NCBI GenBank assembly: GCA_963762635.1
Contig: CAVXLQ010000012.1
Coordinates: 496,001 to 560,000, forward strand
Direction of reading: 5' to 3'
Source of the DNA: Tenggerimyces sp963762635
Lineage (GTDB): Bacteria; Actinomycetota; Actinomycetes; Propionibacteriales; Actinopolymorphaceae
DNA: 64,000 bases
This document shows, piece by piece, positions 33,406 to 42,900 of this stretch. A model generated the notes under the pieces. The model had not been told where the DNA came from. It saw only the letters and a program-made list of their open reading frames with translations, and made no database searches. Every line of letters starts with the position of its first letter. Within the stretch, counting starts at the first letter, position 1. The position numbers and the translations under genes were made by a program.

Positions 33406-33789
33406 TCAGTCGTCCTTGTTCGAGCCGTCCGGCAGCAACACGCTCAGCAGGAAGCTCACGACGCCGACGATGATCGCGCCCCAGAACGCGGGCCACCAGC
33501 CGTCGACCGTGAACGGCAGCTCGAGCTTGCCGGCGATCCAGCCGAGCAGCAGGAAGAGCAGCGCGTTCACCACGAGTGAGATCAGGCCGAGCGTCAGCAC
33601 GTAGAACGCGCAGCCGACGGTTTTGATCAGGGGCTTCAGGATCGCGTTGATCAGACCGAAGATGATCGCGATGACGACCAGCGTAAGGATCCGGTTGCCG
33701 GTGGAGGAGCCACCGAGGTCGACGCCCGGCAGCAGCGTTGCCGCCCAGAGCGCGACCGCGTTGATCACGACGCGGATGAGAATGCTCAC
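33406..33789 (-). CDS. Phage-holin-like / YvlD-type four-helix membrane protein
   Basis: 127 residues from GTG at 33789 (reads SILIRVVINAVALWAATLLP). The longer frame upstream is a shadow of the dehydrogenase gene. Four TM helices are visible: VVINAVALWAATLL, ILTLVVIAIIFGLINAIL, FYVLTLGLISLVVNALLFLL and AFWGAIIVGVVSFLLSVLL. The motifs GLINAILKPLIKT and LGLISLVVNALLF define the 4-TMS phage holin superfamily IV / DUF360-like proteins. These are chromosomal membrane proteins despite the name. Function unknown; not evidence of a prophage. Confidence 0.85.
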   Translation of the reverse strand: MSILIRVVINAVALWAATLLPGVDLGGSSTGNRILTLVVIAIIFGLINAILKPLIKTVGCAFYVLTLGLISLVVNALLFLLLGWIAGKLELPFTVDGWWPAFWGAIIVGVVSFLLSVLLPDGSNKDD

Positions 33790-33936
33790 GAACCTGATCT
33801 TGGCATGTTCCGGCCCCGAGTCGCTTCCGGGCCATCCCTGGTGTTTGCGACTGTCCGCTCTGCGGCAGACAGGACGGGTGACCGCCCTGGACAACCATGA
33901 GCCCCGCCGAGCGCAACCGGGGCCGCAGCGTCGAGA

Positions 33937-34896
33937 ATGTCGATCATGACCGTCGACGTCGTCGCGATGCTCGCTTCGATGCTGCGTATCCGCGCGTTCG
34001 AGGACCGGATCTCCGACCTGGTCAACGAGGGTCGGATCCACGGCCCGGTGCATCTCGGGCAGGGCCAGGAAGCCGTCGCGGTCGGGGTCTGCGGCGCGCT
34101 TCGCGAGGGCGACACGATGACCTCCTCGCACCGCGGCCACGCGGCGGTGCTCGCGATGGGCGCGCCGGTCGACCGTACGTTCGGCGAGCTGCTCGGCCGC
34201 GCGGGCGGGCTCTGCGGCGGTAAGGGCGGCTCGGCCCACCTCGCCGATGTCAGCGTCGGCGCGTACGGCTCGATCGCCACCGTCGGCGGCCAGTTGCCGA
34301 TCGCGTGCGGGCAGGCCCTCGCCAGCCAGTACCTGCGCACCGACACGGTCGCGGTGACGTTCTGCGGCGACGGGGCGACGAACACCGGCACGTTCCACGA
34401 GAGCCTCAACCTCGCCGCGACCTGGCGGCTGCCCGTCGTGTTCGTCGTCGAGAACAATCACTACGGCGGCTACAGCCCGCTCACCTCGACCACGCCGATC
34501 GAGCGGCTCGCCGACCGCGCGGTGTCGTACGGCATCCCGTCGGTCTGGGTCGACGGCAACGACGTCCTCTCCGTCCGCGACGTCGCCGACGAGGCCGTCG
34601 AACGAGCTCGCGGAGGCTCCGGTCCGATGCTGATCGAGGCCGACACGTTCTTGCAGCGTGGGCATCTCGGCATCGAGGCGACCGACACCCGACCGGAGGG
34701 TGAGCTCGAGTTCTGGATGGCGCGTGACCCGATCAACCGGCTGGCGCGTACGGTCGTCGGCGCCGGCCGCGCGAGCGTGGACCAGCTCGCGAAGATCCGC
34801 GACCAGATGCTCGCCGAGGTCGACGACGCTTTGAGTACCGCTTTGTCATGGCCCGAACCAGACCCGAAGGAGCGATTCGACAACGTATGGGCGTGA
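33937..34896 (+). CDS. 2-oxoacid dehydrogenase E1 alpha subunit (TPP-dependent)
   Basis: 319 residues from ATG at 33937; the ATG at 33946 is equally possible. The TPP-binding motif is TVAVTFCGDGATNTGTFHES (GDG...N). The HRGHA segment (MTSSHRGHAAVLAMG) and GKGGSAHLADVS are the E1 alpha hallmarks of pyruvate, acetoin and branched-chain dehydrogenases. Its stop overlaps the beta subunit start by 10 bp. No E2 or E3 gene is present, as in acetoin-type or orphan E1 pairs that borrow an E2 from elsewhere. The GH-STHL-like loop cannot separate pyruvate from acetoin or 2-oxoisovalerate. Confidence 0.88.
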   Translation: MSIMTVDVVAMLASMLRIRAFEDRISDLVNEGRIHGPVHLGQGQEAVAVGVCGALREGDTMTSSHRGHAAVLAMGAPVDRTFGELLGRAGGLCGGKGGSAHLADVSVGAYGSIATVGGQLPIACGQALASQYLRTDTVAVTFCGDGATNTGTFHESLNLAATWRLPVVFVVENNHYGGYSPLTSTTPIERLADRAVSYGIPSVWVDGNDVLSVRDVADEAVERARGGSGPMLIEADTFLQRGHLGIEATDTRPEGELEFWMARDPINRLARTVVGAGRASVDQLAKIRDQMLAEVDDALSTALSWPEPDPKERFDNVWA

Positions 34897-35861
34897 CTGG
34901 AGCCGAGGCCGTCGCCCGGGCGCTCGCTGACGAGCTCGCTGCCGACCCCACCGTGATGGTGTTCGGCGCCGACGTCGCGGCGGCAGGTGGGCGGGCGGGC
35001 ACGACCGCGGGGCTGCTGGAGACGTTCGGGCCGGAGCGGATCCGCGACACCTCGCTCTCGCCGAGCGTGGTCGTCGGTGCCGCTCTGGGTGCGGCGACGC
35101 TCGGCGTGCGGCCGGTCGTCGACCTCACGACCGCGGGTCTCGTTGGTCTCGGTTTCGACCAGATCGTCAACCAGCTAGGCAAATACCGCTATCAGACCGG
35201 TGGGCAGGTGACCGTTCCCGTCACCCTCCGTCTGACGACGGGCGCGGGCACGGGGGCTGGTCCGCAGCAGGCTCAGGCCGCCGAGAACTTCTTCCTGAAC
35301 GTTCCCGGCCTCCGCATCGCGGTGCCCGGGACGGTCGCCGATCTCTACGGCTTGCTCCGCTCGGCGATTCGCGACGACAACCCGGTGCTGGTGTTCGAGC
35401 ACCAGAACCTGTACGAACTCGCCGGCGACCTCGCGACCGATGCGCCACTCGTACCGCTGGGCGCCGCCGACGTAGCGCGGCGCGGGTCGGACGTGACGAT
35501 CGTCGCGACGCAGCAGCTGCGGCACCGGTGCCTGGAGGCGGCCGACATCCTGGCCGACGAGGACATCGAGGCGACGGTGATCGACCCGCGCACGCTGGTG
35601 CCGTTCGACGACGCCACGATCGCGCGCAGTCTCGAGGAGACCTCGCGGCTGGCCGTCGTGCAGGAGGCGCCGCCGAACGGGAGCTGGGGGAGCGCGCTGG
35701 TGGCGCGGATGCTGCAGGCCCACTTCTTCCTCTTCGACGCGCCGCCGCTGCTGATCGCTGCGGACGAGACTCCGGTGCCGGCCGCCAAGCCGTTGGAGTC
35801 GGCTTGGGTGCCGAGCGTCGACCGCATCGTTCGAGAAGTCCGCAACCAGGTACAAAGCTGA
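34887..35861 (+). CDS. 2-oxoacid dehydrogenase E1 beta subunit (transketolase-like)
   Basis: 324 residues from ATG at 34887 (MGVTGAEAVARALADELAAD), overlapping the alpha gene by 10 bp. It has a pyrimidine-binding domain (about 5-180) with VMVFGADVAAAGG and FDQIVNQLGKYRYQTGGQ, and a transketolase C-terminal domain (about 195-315) with VIDPRTLVPFDD and VQEAPPNGSWGSALVARM. It forms the alpha2beta2 E1 with its neighbour. The methyltransferase frame opens directly after this TGA, in the same frame. Confidence 0.88.
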   Translation: MGVTGAEAVARALADELAADPTVMVFGADVAAAGGRAGTTAGLLETFGPERIRDTSLSPSVVVGAALGAATLGVRPVVDLTTAGLVGLGFDQIVNQLGKYRYQTGGQVTVPVTLRLTTGAGTGAGPQQAQAAENFFLNVPGLRIAVPGTVADLYGLLRSAIRDDNPVLVFEHQNLYELAGDLATDAPLVPLGAADVARRGSDVTIVATQQLRHRCLEAADILADEDIEATVIDPRTLVPFDDATIARSLEETSRLAVVQEAPPNGSWGSALVARMLQAHFFLFDAPPLLIAADETPVPAAKPLESAWVPSVDRIVREVRNQVQS

Positions 35862-35966
35862 AGGGCTGAAGCCGGTATCGACGACGAAGAGCTCGAAGCG
35901 CTGCTGAAGAACGACCGCTATCCGCGCTCAGCGACGTATCCGGCCCGCTGGGTCGTCGAAGGAGCG

Positions 35967-36632
35967 ATGGGCCCGAACCCGCTGTGGCAGGCCGAGGCGT
36001 TGAACGACGTCATGCCGCTCGAACCGGGGATGCGGGTCCTCGACCTCGGGTGTGGGACGGCCTTGTCGTCGATCTTCGTCGCGAAGGAGTTCGGCGTCGA
36101 GGTCTGGGCGACCGACCTGTGGATCAAGCCCGACGACAACCTTCGCCGGGTCGATGAGGCCGGGCTGCGCGGCCAGGTCCACCCGATCTTCGCCGAGGCG
36201 CACGCGTTGCCGTTCGCCGAGGGCTTCTTCGACGCGGTGGTCAGCTTCGGCGCGTACCACTACTTCGGCACCGACGACCTCTACCTCGGCTACGTCGCCC
36301 GCCTGCTGCGGCCCGGTGGCCTCCTCGGCGTCGTGGGTCCGGGGCTGGTCGAGGAGTACGAGTCGCTGCCGCCGCCGCATCTCGAGGCGTACTGGAAGTG
36401 GGACTTCTGTGCCTGGCACAGTCCGGGTTGGTGGCGCCGGCACTGGGAGAAGACCGGCCTGGTGACGGTCGAGGTCGCCGACCAGCTCGACGACGGATGG
36501 CGCGACTGGTTGCGGTGGAACGACGCCTGCGACCGGTTCCGCGGCAAGCCGGAGTGGGAGGCCGAGATGCTCCGCCTCGACGCCGGTCGAGCCCTGGGCC
36601 TCACCAGAGTCGCGGCACGTACGGTCTCGTAA
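35967..36632 (+). CDS. Class I SAM-dependent methyltransferase (start uncertain)
   Basis: 221 residues from ATG at 35967 (MGPNPLWQAEALNDVMPLEP). Motif I is MRVLDLGCGTALSSIFVAKE, the acidic strand-2 end is VEVWATDLWI, motif II-like FDAVVSFGAYHYFG, motif III LLRPGGLLGVVGPGL. Coding sequence clearly continues upstream: 35880-35966 reads DDEELEALLKNDRYPRSAT then YPARWVVEGA, as family N-termini do. However, no ATG, GTG or TTG lies between it and the TGA of the preceding gene (35859-35861), which is in the same frame. A rare start (ATC at 35877), readthrough of the TGA, or a sequence error are the options. Confidence 0.8.
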   Translation: MGPNPLWQAEALNDVMPLEPGMRVLDLGCGTALSSIFVAKEFGVEVWATDLWIKPDDNLRRVDEAGLRGQVHPIFAEAHALPFAEGFFDAVVSFGAYHYFGTDDLYLGYVARLLRPGGLLGVVGPGLVEEYESLPPPHLEAYWKWDFCAWHSPGWWRRHWEKTGLVTVEVADQLDDGWRDWLRWNDACDRFRGKPEWEAEMLRLDAGRALGLTRVAARTVS

Positions 36633-36639
36633 AGCCTGG

Positions 36640-36651
36640 ACTTATATAAGT
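36640..36651. promoter_or_regulatory. Candidate ArsR operator
   Basis: ACTTATATAAGT, a perfect 12-bp palindrome and the most AT-rich spot nearby, 22 bp in front of the ArsR-type regulator's ATG. It is where an autorepressor would cover the -10 region. Confidence 0.55.
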
Positions 36652-36673
36652 AGACGTTGCTAGAGTCTGGCGC

Positions 36674-37042
36674 ATGCACGCGTTCGATGTCCTCGGCGAC
36701 CCTGTCCGGCGCCGGATCCTGGAGCTGCTCGCGGACGGGGAGCAGACCTCCGGACAAGTCAGCGCGGTGATCCAGGACGAGTTCGGCATCTCCCAACCGG
36801 GCGTGTCCCAACACCTGCGCGTCCTTCGCGAGAACGGGTTCGCGACCGTACGAGCGGAGGGTACGCGCCGGCTCTACGCCGTCGACGCGGCGCCGCTGCA
36901 GGAGGTCGACGTGTGGCTCGACCGCTTCCGCGCGTTCTGGAACCAGCACCTCGACGCCCTCGGCACCGAGCTCGCCCGCGGCAAGCGCGAGCGACGCCTC
37001 AAGGCCGAGAAAGACCAAGCAGACAAGGACAAACCGAGATGA
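36674..37042 (+). CDS. ArsR-type HTH regulator
   Basis: 122 residues. The winged helix (about 1-90) reads FDVLGDPVRRRILELLADGE, with the recognition helix in ISQPGVSQHLRVLRENGF and the wing in VRAEGTRRLYAVD. No metal-binding Cys pair is present, so it is not a metal sensor. It is the subgroup paired with AHSA1/SRPBCC proteins (SdpR/YczG-like). The C-terminal tail is Lys/Asp/Arg-rich. Its stop overlaps the AHSA1 gene by 4 bp (ATGA). A palindrome sits just upstream, suggesting autoregulation of the pair. Confidence 0.9.
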   Translation: MHAFDVLGDPVRRRILELLADGEQTSGQVSAVIQDEFGISQPGVSQHLRVLRENGFATVRAEGTRRLYAVDAAPLQEVDVWLDRFRAFWNQHLDALGTELARGKRERRLKAEKDQADKDKPR

Positions 37043-37668
37043 ACGACATCCTCGACGCCGTCAACGCCGTGACCCGTTCCCTCCGCGGCAAGACCATCCC
37101 CGCGGGCGACGGCCGGGCGATCATCCTCGAGCGCACGTACGACGCGGAGGTCAAGGACGTCTGGGACGCCCTCACCTCCGCCGAACGCCTGGCCCGCTGG
37201 TTCCTGCCCGTCGAGGGCGACCTGCGGCTCGGCGGCAGCTACCAGCTCCCGGACAACGCGCACGGCGAGGTGCTGGAGTGCGAGCCGCCGCACCGGTTCA
37301 AGCTCACCTGGGTGTACGGCGCGAACACGACCGACAAGGACATCAGCGAGGTCGAGGTCCGCCTCGAGCCCGCCGGCGACGCGACCAAGCTCGTGCTCGA
37401 GCACGCGGCCGTCGTCCCCGACGAGCTGTGGAACCAGTTCGGCCCCGGCGCCGCCGGCGTGGGCTGGGACACCAGCCTGGTCGCCCTCGCCTGGCACCTG
37501 CGCGGCGTCGACTTCGACCCCGCGACCTGGGAGGCGACGCCCGAGGCGAAGCAAGGCTTCACCCGAGCCGCCGAAGCCTGGGGCGAAACCTCCCTCGCCG
37601 CCGGCGAGGCAGAGGACCTCGTCGCGAAGCAGGTCGCCGGCACGACCGCCTTCTACACCGGCGGCTGA
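37039..37668 (+). CDS. SRPBCC/AHSA1 domain protein
   Basis: 209 residues from ATG at 37039 (MNDILDAVNAVTRSLRGKTI); the longer frame is a shadow of arsR. The Aha1-homology START-like fold is at about 25-150, with LERTYDAEVKDVWDALTSAE, LARWFLPVEGDLRLGGSYQL and EVLECEPPHRFKLTWVY. These form a hydrophobic ligand pocket. The C-terminal extension (about 150-209) is helical and not needed for the fold. ArsR-AHSA1 pairs are widespread; ligands are usually unknown. ATGA coupling to the regulator. Confidence 0.88.
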   Translation: MNDILDAVNAVTRSLRGKTIPAGDGRAIILERTYDAEVKDVWDALTSAERLARWFLPVEGDLRLGGSYQLPDNAHGEVLECEPPHRFKLTWVYGANTTDKDISEVEVRLEPAGDATKLVLEHAAVVPDELWNQFGPGAAGVGWDTSLVALAWHLRGVDFDPATWEATPEAKQGFTRAAEAWGETSLAAGEAEDLVAKQVAGTTAFYTGG

Positions 37669-37745
37669 ACGACCCAGGTCCTTGTCGGTGGCCACGGCTA
37701 CCGTCTGTGGGGCCGGGGTGACGCTGCGGGAGGAGCTGAGGGTTC

Positions 37746-38639
37746 ATGATCGAGCTGAAACGGTGGCGCAGGTTCGGGAATGATCGCCTCTACGTCCGCG
37801 ACGGCACCGGCGTCGAGGTCGGCTGGGTGGACCTCAAGACGGGCGAGCAGTGCGTCGCGGACGCCGACCTCTGGAACACCGATGTGGATCTGGCCGTCGC
37901 GGACTGGATGTCCAAGTACGCTCCGCGCACAGTCCCGATGCCAGCCTCTGCGGGTACTGCGCCTGCTTCGAGCATCGCGAGTACCGCCCTTGCCGGACCA
38001 CCAGAGTCCGCGATGGTCGATCCGGACTGGCGCGACTTCGCGACCACGCGCCCAGGCGCGGCGGCGATGTCCGCCGCCAGACAGCGAACCACGATCTGGA
38101 CTCGCCTCGGCAGGGCTCTGGGGCTGCGCACCCAGGACCGGTCATGGCGGGTCGGCGCGGCCGGAGAACGCGCCGTGGCTCGCACCTTGGCGCTGTTCCG
38201 ACCGCTCGGCTGGAAGGCATTGCACGCGGTTCCAGTCGGAACCCGAGGGGCTGACATCGACCACGTGGTGATCGGACCTGGCGGCGTGTTCTCCATCAAC
38301 GCCAAGCACCACCGCGGAGCCCACGTCAAGGCTGGCCGTCAAGTGGTGTTCGTCGCTGGACAGAAGACTCGGTACGCCCAGAACTCCCTGCACGAAGCGG
38401 CGCGGGCGTCACAGCGACTTTCCCAGGCCCTCGGCCGACCCATCGACGTGGAGCCACTCATCGTCATCGTCGGTGCCCGCAGCCTCAAGGGAAACCGCGC
38501 CGACGGCGTCCAAGTACTCACCAGGACAACCCTCGCCTGGACACTCCTGTTCGCCAAGAGACGCAACACCAGGCGCGAAGTCGACGAACTGTTCGAGATC
38601 GCTCGCAGATCCACGACCTGGCGCTCGAACCCGGCCTAG
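37746..38639 (+). CDS. NERD domain protein
   Basis: 297 residues. The N-terminal ~75 residues form a distinct Trp-rich segment (MIELKRWRRFGNDRLYVRDG). An Ala/Pro-rich linker follows, then the NERD (nuclease-related) domain at about 135-250. Its restriction-endonuclease-like core reads AGERAVARTLALF (Glu), GTRGADIDHVVIGPGGVFSI (D-x-D-H) and NAKHHRGAHVKAG (the E/D-x-K position as NAK). Family members are predicted nucleases or DNA-processing proteins. The ATG has GGAGGAGCTGAGGG upstream. It precedes the giant locus without overlap; a link is not shown. Confidence 0.82.
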   Translation: MIELKRWRRFGNDRLYVRDGTGVEVGWVDLKTGEQCVADADLWNTDVDLAVADWMSKYAPRTVPMPASAGTAPASSIASTALAGPPESAMVDPDWRDFATTRPGAAAMSAARQRTTIWTRLGRALGLRTQDRSWRVGAAGERAVARTLALFRPLGWKALHAVPVGTRGADIDHVVIGPGGVFSINAKHHRGAHVKAGRQVVFVAGQKTRYAQNSLHEAARASQRLSQALGRPIDVEPLIVIVGARSLKGNRADGVQVLTRTTLAWTLLFAKRRNTRREVDELFEIARRSTTWRSNPA

Positions 38640-38905
38640 GCAGGCGAAGGCTCAACGGAACCGGACCCGATCCACGGACCGGTGTGTCGCTAGGACCGTG
38701 ACAGGTCGAGCGTCCGTTGCGCCGACGGGAGCCGGCGTCCGATGGCCGGAAGATGTCAGCGACGGTGTGCGGCGTCTGTTCGACCGAAACTGACCGCCAT
38801 GGACGTCGACGAGATCATCCCGCAGGTTCCTGGCGAGCCGACTGGATTCGAGCTCGAGACGACCGACCTGGCCTCTCAGATCCGCGGCATCGGCGCCGTT
38901 TAGCT
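38640..38905. other. Region upstream of the giant gene with two tiny frames
   Basis: It contains a 31-codon frame from GTG 38698 to TGA 38793 (includes WPEDVSDGVRRLFDRN) and a 34-codon frame 38799-38903. No long gene. The first could be a remnant of a WXG100-type partner gene, since genes of this kind normally precede CpnT-like proteins; the resemblance is only to a WPE-type motif. Confidence 0.4.
38799..38903 (+). CDS. 34-residue ORF immediately upstream of the giant gene
   Basis: ATG at 38799 to TAG at 38901-38903; begins MDVDEIIPQVPGEPTGFELE. It is acidic, with no Trp, Cys or signal. Its stop is 2 bp before the GTG of the giant frame, a spacing that suggests translational coupling, and third positions are GC-rich. 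It may be a leader peptide, or the surviving C-terminus of a degraded partner gene. No family recognised. Confidence 0.4.
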   Translation: MDVDEIIPQVPGEPTGFELETTDLASQIRGIGAV

Positions 38906-39949
38906 GTGGCGATTCAACCGCCTGAGGACGAGTACGGGTTCGCTGACTGGTTGTTGAGCATCATCGACTGGCCGGACACCGACGAGGACATGACCCGTGC
39001 GCTTGGCGATGGTTGGGATCGGGGGGCGGACTGTGTCGCCACCACGAGGGTGGACGCCGAAGGGGTGAACACCCGGGTCGCCGGGGGGTGGCTGGACTAT
39101 GCGGGTGGTGCGTTCACGACCCAGTTGGCCAGGTTGATTTCCGGGGCGCCGGGGAACATGGGCGAGCTCGAGCTGGCGATGCGGAACCAGGCGAGGAGTT
39201 GTCGCTCGTTCGCCGATCAGGTGGAGTACGCCAAGGCGCAGATCGTGATGGAGTGGGCGGTGAACCTGGCCGCCATCGCGGCGACGTTCTTCATGCCCGC
39301 GGGGATCGGGCTGGTGGTCGGCGGGATGCTTCGCAAGGCGATCGTCGACATGGTGTCGAAGCGGCTCATCACCATGCTGACGACGGTGGGGCAGCGGATC
39401 GGGAGCATGACATTTCCGCGGCTGGTGGGGACGTTGGCGCAGAAGCCGTTGGTCAAGTTCGCCGTGGGCGGGGCCGTGCTCAGCGCGCCGGCCGAACACC
39501 TCAAGGAGCAGATGGAAGAGCTGTTCATCACCGCTGGCGCGTTGACGAGGTCGGGCAGATGGGGGGACGGCGACTTCGCCGAGCAGCAGTTGGAACACAC
39601 CTCGCTGGCGACCGCGGCCGGGACGGCGGCGAACCCGACGGTGCGCAATACCGTCGGCCGGGTCTTCGGTGGTGCGGTGGACTGGCTGGGGTCGAGGCTG
39701 CATGTTCCCGACGGTGTGCGCAAGCATTTGGTGATCGCGGCGACCTCGGGTTCCACGAACGGGGTCACGTCGCCGATCGGTAGCCATTTCGCCACCATTG
39801 TGCTGAGTCCGGAGCAGGTGTACGACCGGAGCTTGGTGTCCGCGGTCGCCGACGGATTCGTGGACTCCGCCATCGGTTCGATGCTCCGGAGCAGCCCGCA
39901 GGCCGCGGCCCAGGATGCCGGCGTGGCGTTGCGTCGCGTCGGCAGCACG
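38906..39949 (+). other. Giant protein: CpnT/WXG100-like N-terminal domain
   Basis: Residues 1-348. Helical, with WPDTDEDMTRALGDGWDRGA, then the turn GGWLDYAGGAFTTQL (the WxG-like hinge with downstream GxAF), then SFADQVEYAKAQIVMEW. A hydrophobic pair follows (LAAIAATFFMPAGIGLVVGG). This is the pattern of the outer-membrane-channel CpnT-like N-terminal/WXG100-like domain found at the front of type VII-exported toxins. Confidence 0.7.
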
Positions 39950-42900
39950 ATGCCTCCTGGTCCGCCTCACATCCCGCCACCTCCACCGCCACCGTCGCCG
40001 CAGCTCCCGTCGGCCCCGTCGGTCCCGGAGCCCGGGCCGAACGGCCGGGTCCCGGCGCCGACTCCGCTTCCGGACGGTCGAACCCCTGCTCCCACACCCA
40101 GCCCGAATCGGCTACCGACACCCGCTCCCACACCGACCCCCGCTCCCACACCGACCCCCGCCCCCACCCCGGCACCGGACGGTCGGGCTCCTACCGCGCC
40201 CGGGCCGGGTCGTACGCCCGCGCCCAGCCCAGACGGCGACACTGCTCCGGCACCGCGCCGCACTCCCGGACCCGCACCGAGCCCGGACGGCGACACCGCC
40301 CCGACACCGCGCCGCGCCCCCGCACCGAGCCCGGACGGCGAAGGGACGCCGACGCCCGTTCCGGACAGCGAAGGGATGCCCACGCCAGCTCCCGAGACGA
40401 CGCCCACCCCGACACCGTCGGACGGTGCTCCCCTCCCAGCGCCGTCCGACAGCACGCCCGCCCCCGAGCACACCCCCGAACAGCAGCACGCGTCCGAGCA
40501 GCAGCTGGTACCCGCCAACGCCAGGGCCGAACCGATCGTCGCGGAAGCGGACGCTCATGCCGAGACCGGCGAACCGGCCGGCACGGTGGGCGAGACGGTG
40601 GGGGAGACGGGGACGGCGGCGGAGGGAGCGCAGGCCGCCGACACGTCGACACCGACCATTGCGCACCAGACCGGCTCCGAGCCGGGCCCGGCGGCGGAGC
40701 CCGCGGCCGAGGTCACGACCCCGACCACGACGACACCAGCCGCGGCACCTGCCACACCCACCTCGGCGACGGGCACGGGCCACACCACCGTCGCGAGCAG
40801 CCCCACCGTCAGCACCAGCGTCCCGGCCTCGAGCAAGCAGTCGCCGGCGTCACCGGCGTCGGACGACACCACCGACACCCCCGAGGTCAGTGCCGAACCC
40901 ATCCTCGGCACGCTCGTCGACTTCGTCCCAGCGCCCGACGCGGCGTCGTTCCAGGACAAGCGGCTCGGCGACCCGCCCACCGTCGACGGCTCGGTGCGGC
41001 TCAACCCGCTCAACGGCAGCCTCTACCTGAGCGACCAGGCCGTGATCGCCGCGACCGTCCGCAACCAGACCCCGGAGCTGGGCGGCCTGCTGGGCCAGTG
41101 TGCGATGCTCCCGCTGACCCCGGCGCTCCTCGGCCGGGTCGACCCGAGCGAGCACACCCAGCTCCAGGCGCTCCTCGACGATCCCACCGTGTCCGCCGGG
41201 TACCTGCCGTCGCTGGGTCTCCTGATCCGCCCCGGCCACCAACTGACCGACGTCGTCCCCGCCGTCACCGACGCTCTCGCCCTGGCGACCGAGCCCGATG
41301 GGAGATCCGATGCCACCAACGCCCACCAGATTCCTGGTCACTCAGGTCTTCGACCTGGAAGGCCGGAGGGGTCTGCTGACGAGCGGCAAGACACTCGAAG
41401 GGAAGGTCCGGGCGGGAATGGTCCTGCGGGACGAGTCGGACCGGCGGGTACGGATCTTGGCGCTGGAGTTCCTGTCCCCGCGAGACGTGGCGACCGGCGA
41501 GGTGACGATCCTGCTGGAACGGACCGATCCGAGTCCAGTACGGCCCGACGCGGTGCTGGCGGAGGTCGAACCGACCAGCTAGCGGGGTCGTTCGACGGAG
41601 GCTCCGTACCCGTTCTGGCCTATCGGCGGGAGGGGGCGGCCGAGCGTACGAACGCCGCGGTGCTCGAGCGGCCCAGCCACACGCGGGTTCCGGCGACTCC
41701 GCAGGTGGTCAGAAGGCTGGCGGCCTATCTGCTCGCGCATGTCGACCTGAGTGGAACTGTGCTGGCCGGGATGACTCCGGCCGATCTCGCCGACGTGGAG
41801 TGGGTTGTTGTCACCGATCCCGCGGAGCTGGCGGTTCTCGATGCGGAGGGCCGTTCCGCGGTCACCACCCTCAACGTACGTGGCCAGATACAGGTTCGGC
41901 TCGGACCGGCCGCGTTGGACAACCTCGCCTTGTTGTCCAAGATCATGCTCCACGAGCTCACTCGCGTCCGGCAGTTCCAGACCCGGCCAGCCAGCGAACT
42001 CGACCCGCACAGCCAGGACCTGCTCGACGAGGCCGTCACCGCCCGCCGAGCAGCCACCACCATCAACTGGGACACCCACACCATCACCGCCGACGGCACC
42101 ATCACCGAATGGCGGGCACCAGGCGGCGACGACCTGGCCGTGGCCGAGGCAGGGGATCGCGTCGGTGCGCCAATGCAGACCCTCGCTGACCAACGAGCCG
42201 CCGTCGTGAGTCTTGCGTTGGCGAAGGAGTCGGCCGACCGGGAGTTCGAGCGGGCCCGGGACGGACGGGCTAGCCCGGAGGTACTGGAACACCTGCGGGA
42301 TGTGGCGATTCTCGCCGAGGGCGACCTGAACGTTGGGCTGGCCGCGGCCACCGCCGAGTGCGACGCCCAGATCGAAGCCGTCGAGAACGTCGTGAGGAAC
42401 GCGGCGGCGATCGATGTCGCGGAGCACGCGGTCGTCGCGGCGAGAGAGCAGTTCGTCGAGGCCGCACGGCAGGCACGTGAGGTCCGAGTGGCCGGGGACC
42501 GGCCGAGTGCTGAGGTGACAGCTGCCAAGGCGGCCGCGCGAGGCGCGAAGGCGATGCTGAAGGCAGCCGAGAAGCACCTCGCCGACGCCGAGCGGGCCGC
42601 CGATGGGCGGCAGGCGACGTTGATCTTGACGGGAGCCGATGGCGTCAGCCGCCTCGCGACCATTTCGAACGTCGATGGCACGATCAGGCTCTTCGATCCC
42701 GCCGGCGCCGAGGGCGGCCAGATCGTTGCTGTGCAGGCGGTTGTCGTCAGCAGAGAAGGGACCTGGATACCGTTCACCGGTGAGCCGTTGGGCTTGCACA
42801 GCAGCTACCACGCCGCTGGTGCCGTCTCGCCCGAGCAGTGGATGCACCTGCCCGAGCACCAGCGGGCCGAGTTCCTCGACCGACTCGTCCTGGAACGCCC

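Noticed and set aside
33406..33789. Prophage, suggested by a holin-like protein
   Set aside because: This holin superfamily is a common chromosomal membrane family, and no phage structural, integrase or lysis genes are nearby.
40110..40340. CRISPR-like or satellite repeat
   Set aside because: The repetitiveness comes from in-frame Pro-Thr-Ala-Pro codons of a disordered linker, with no regular spacers.
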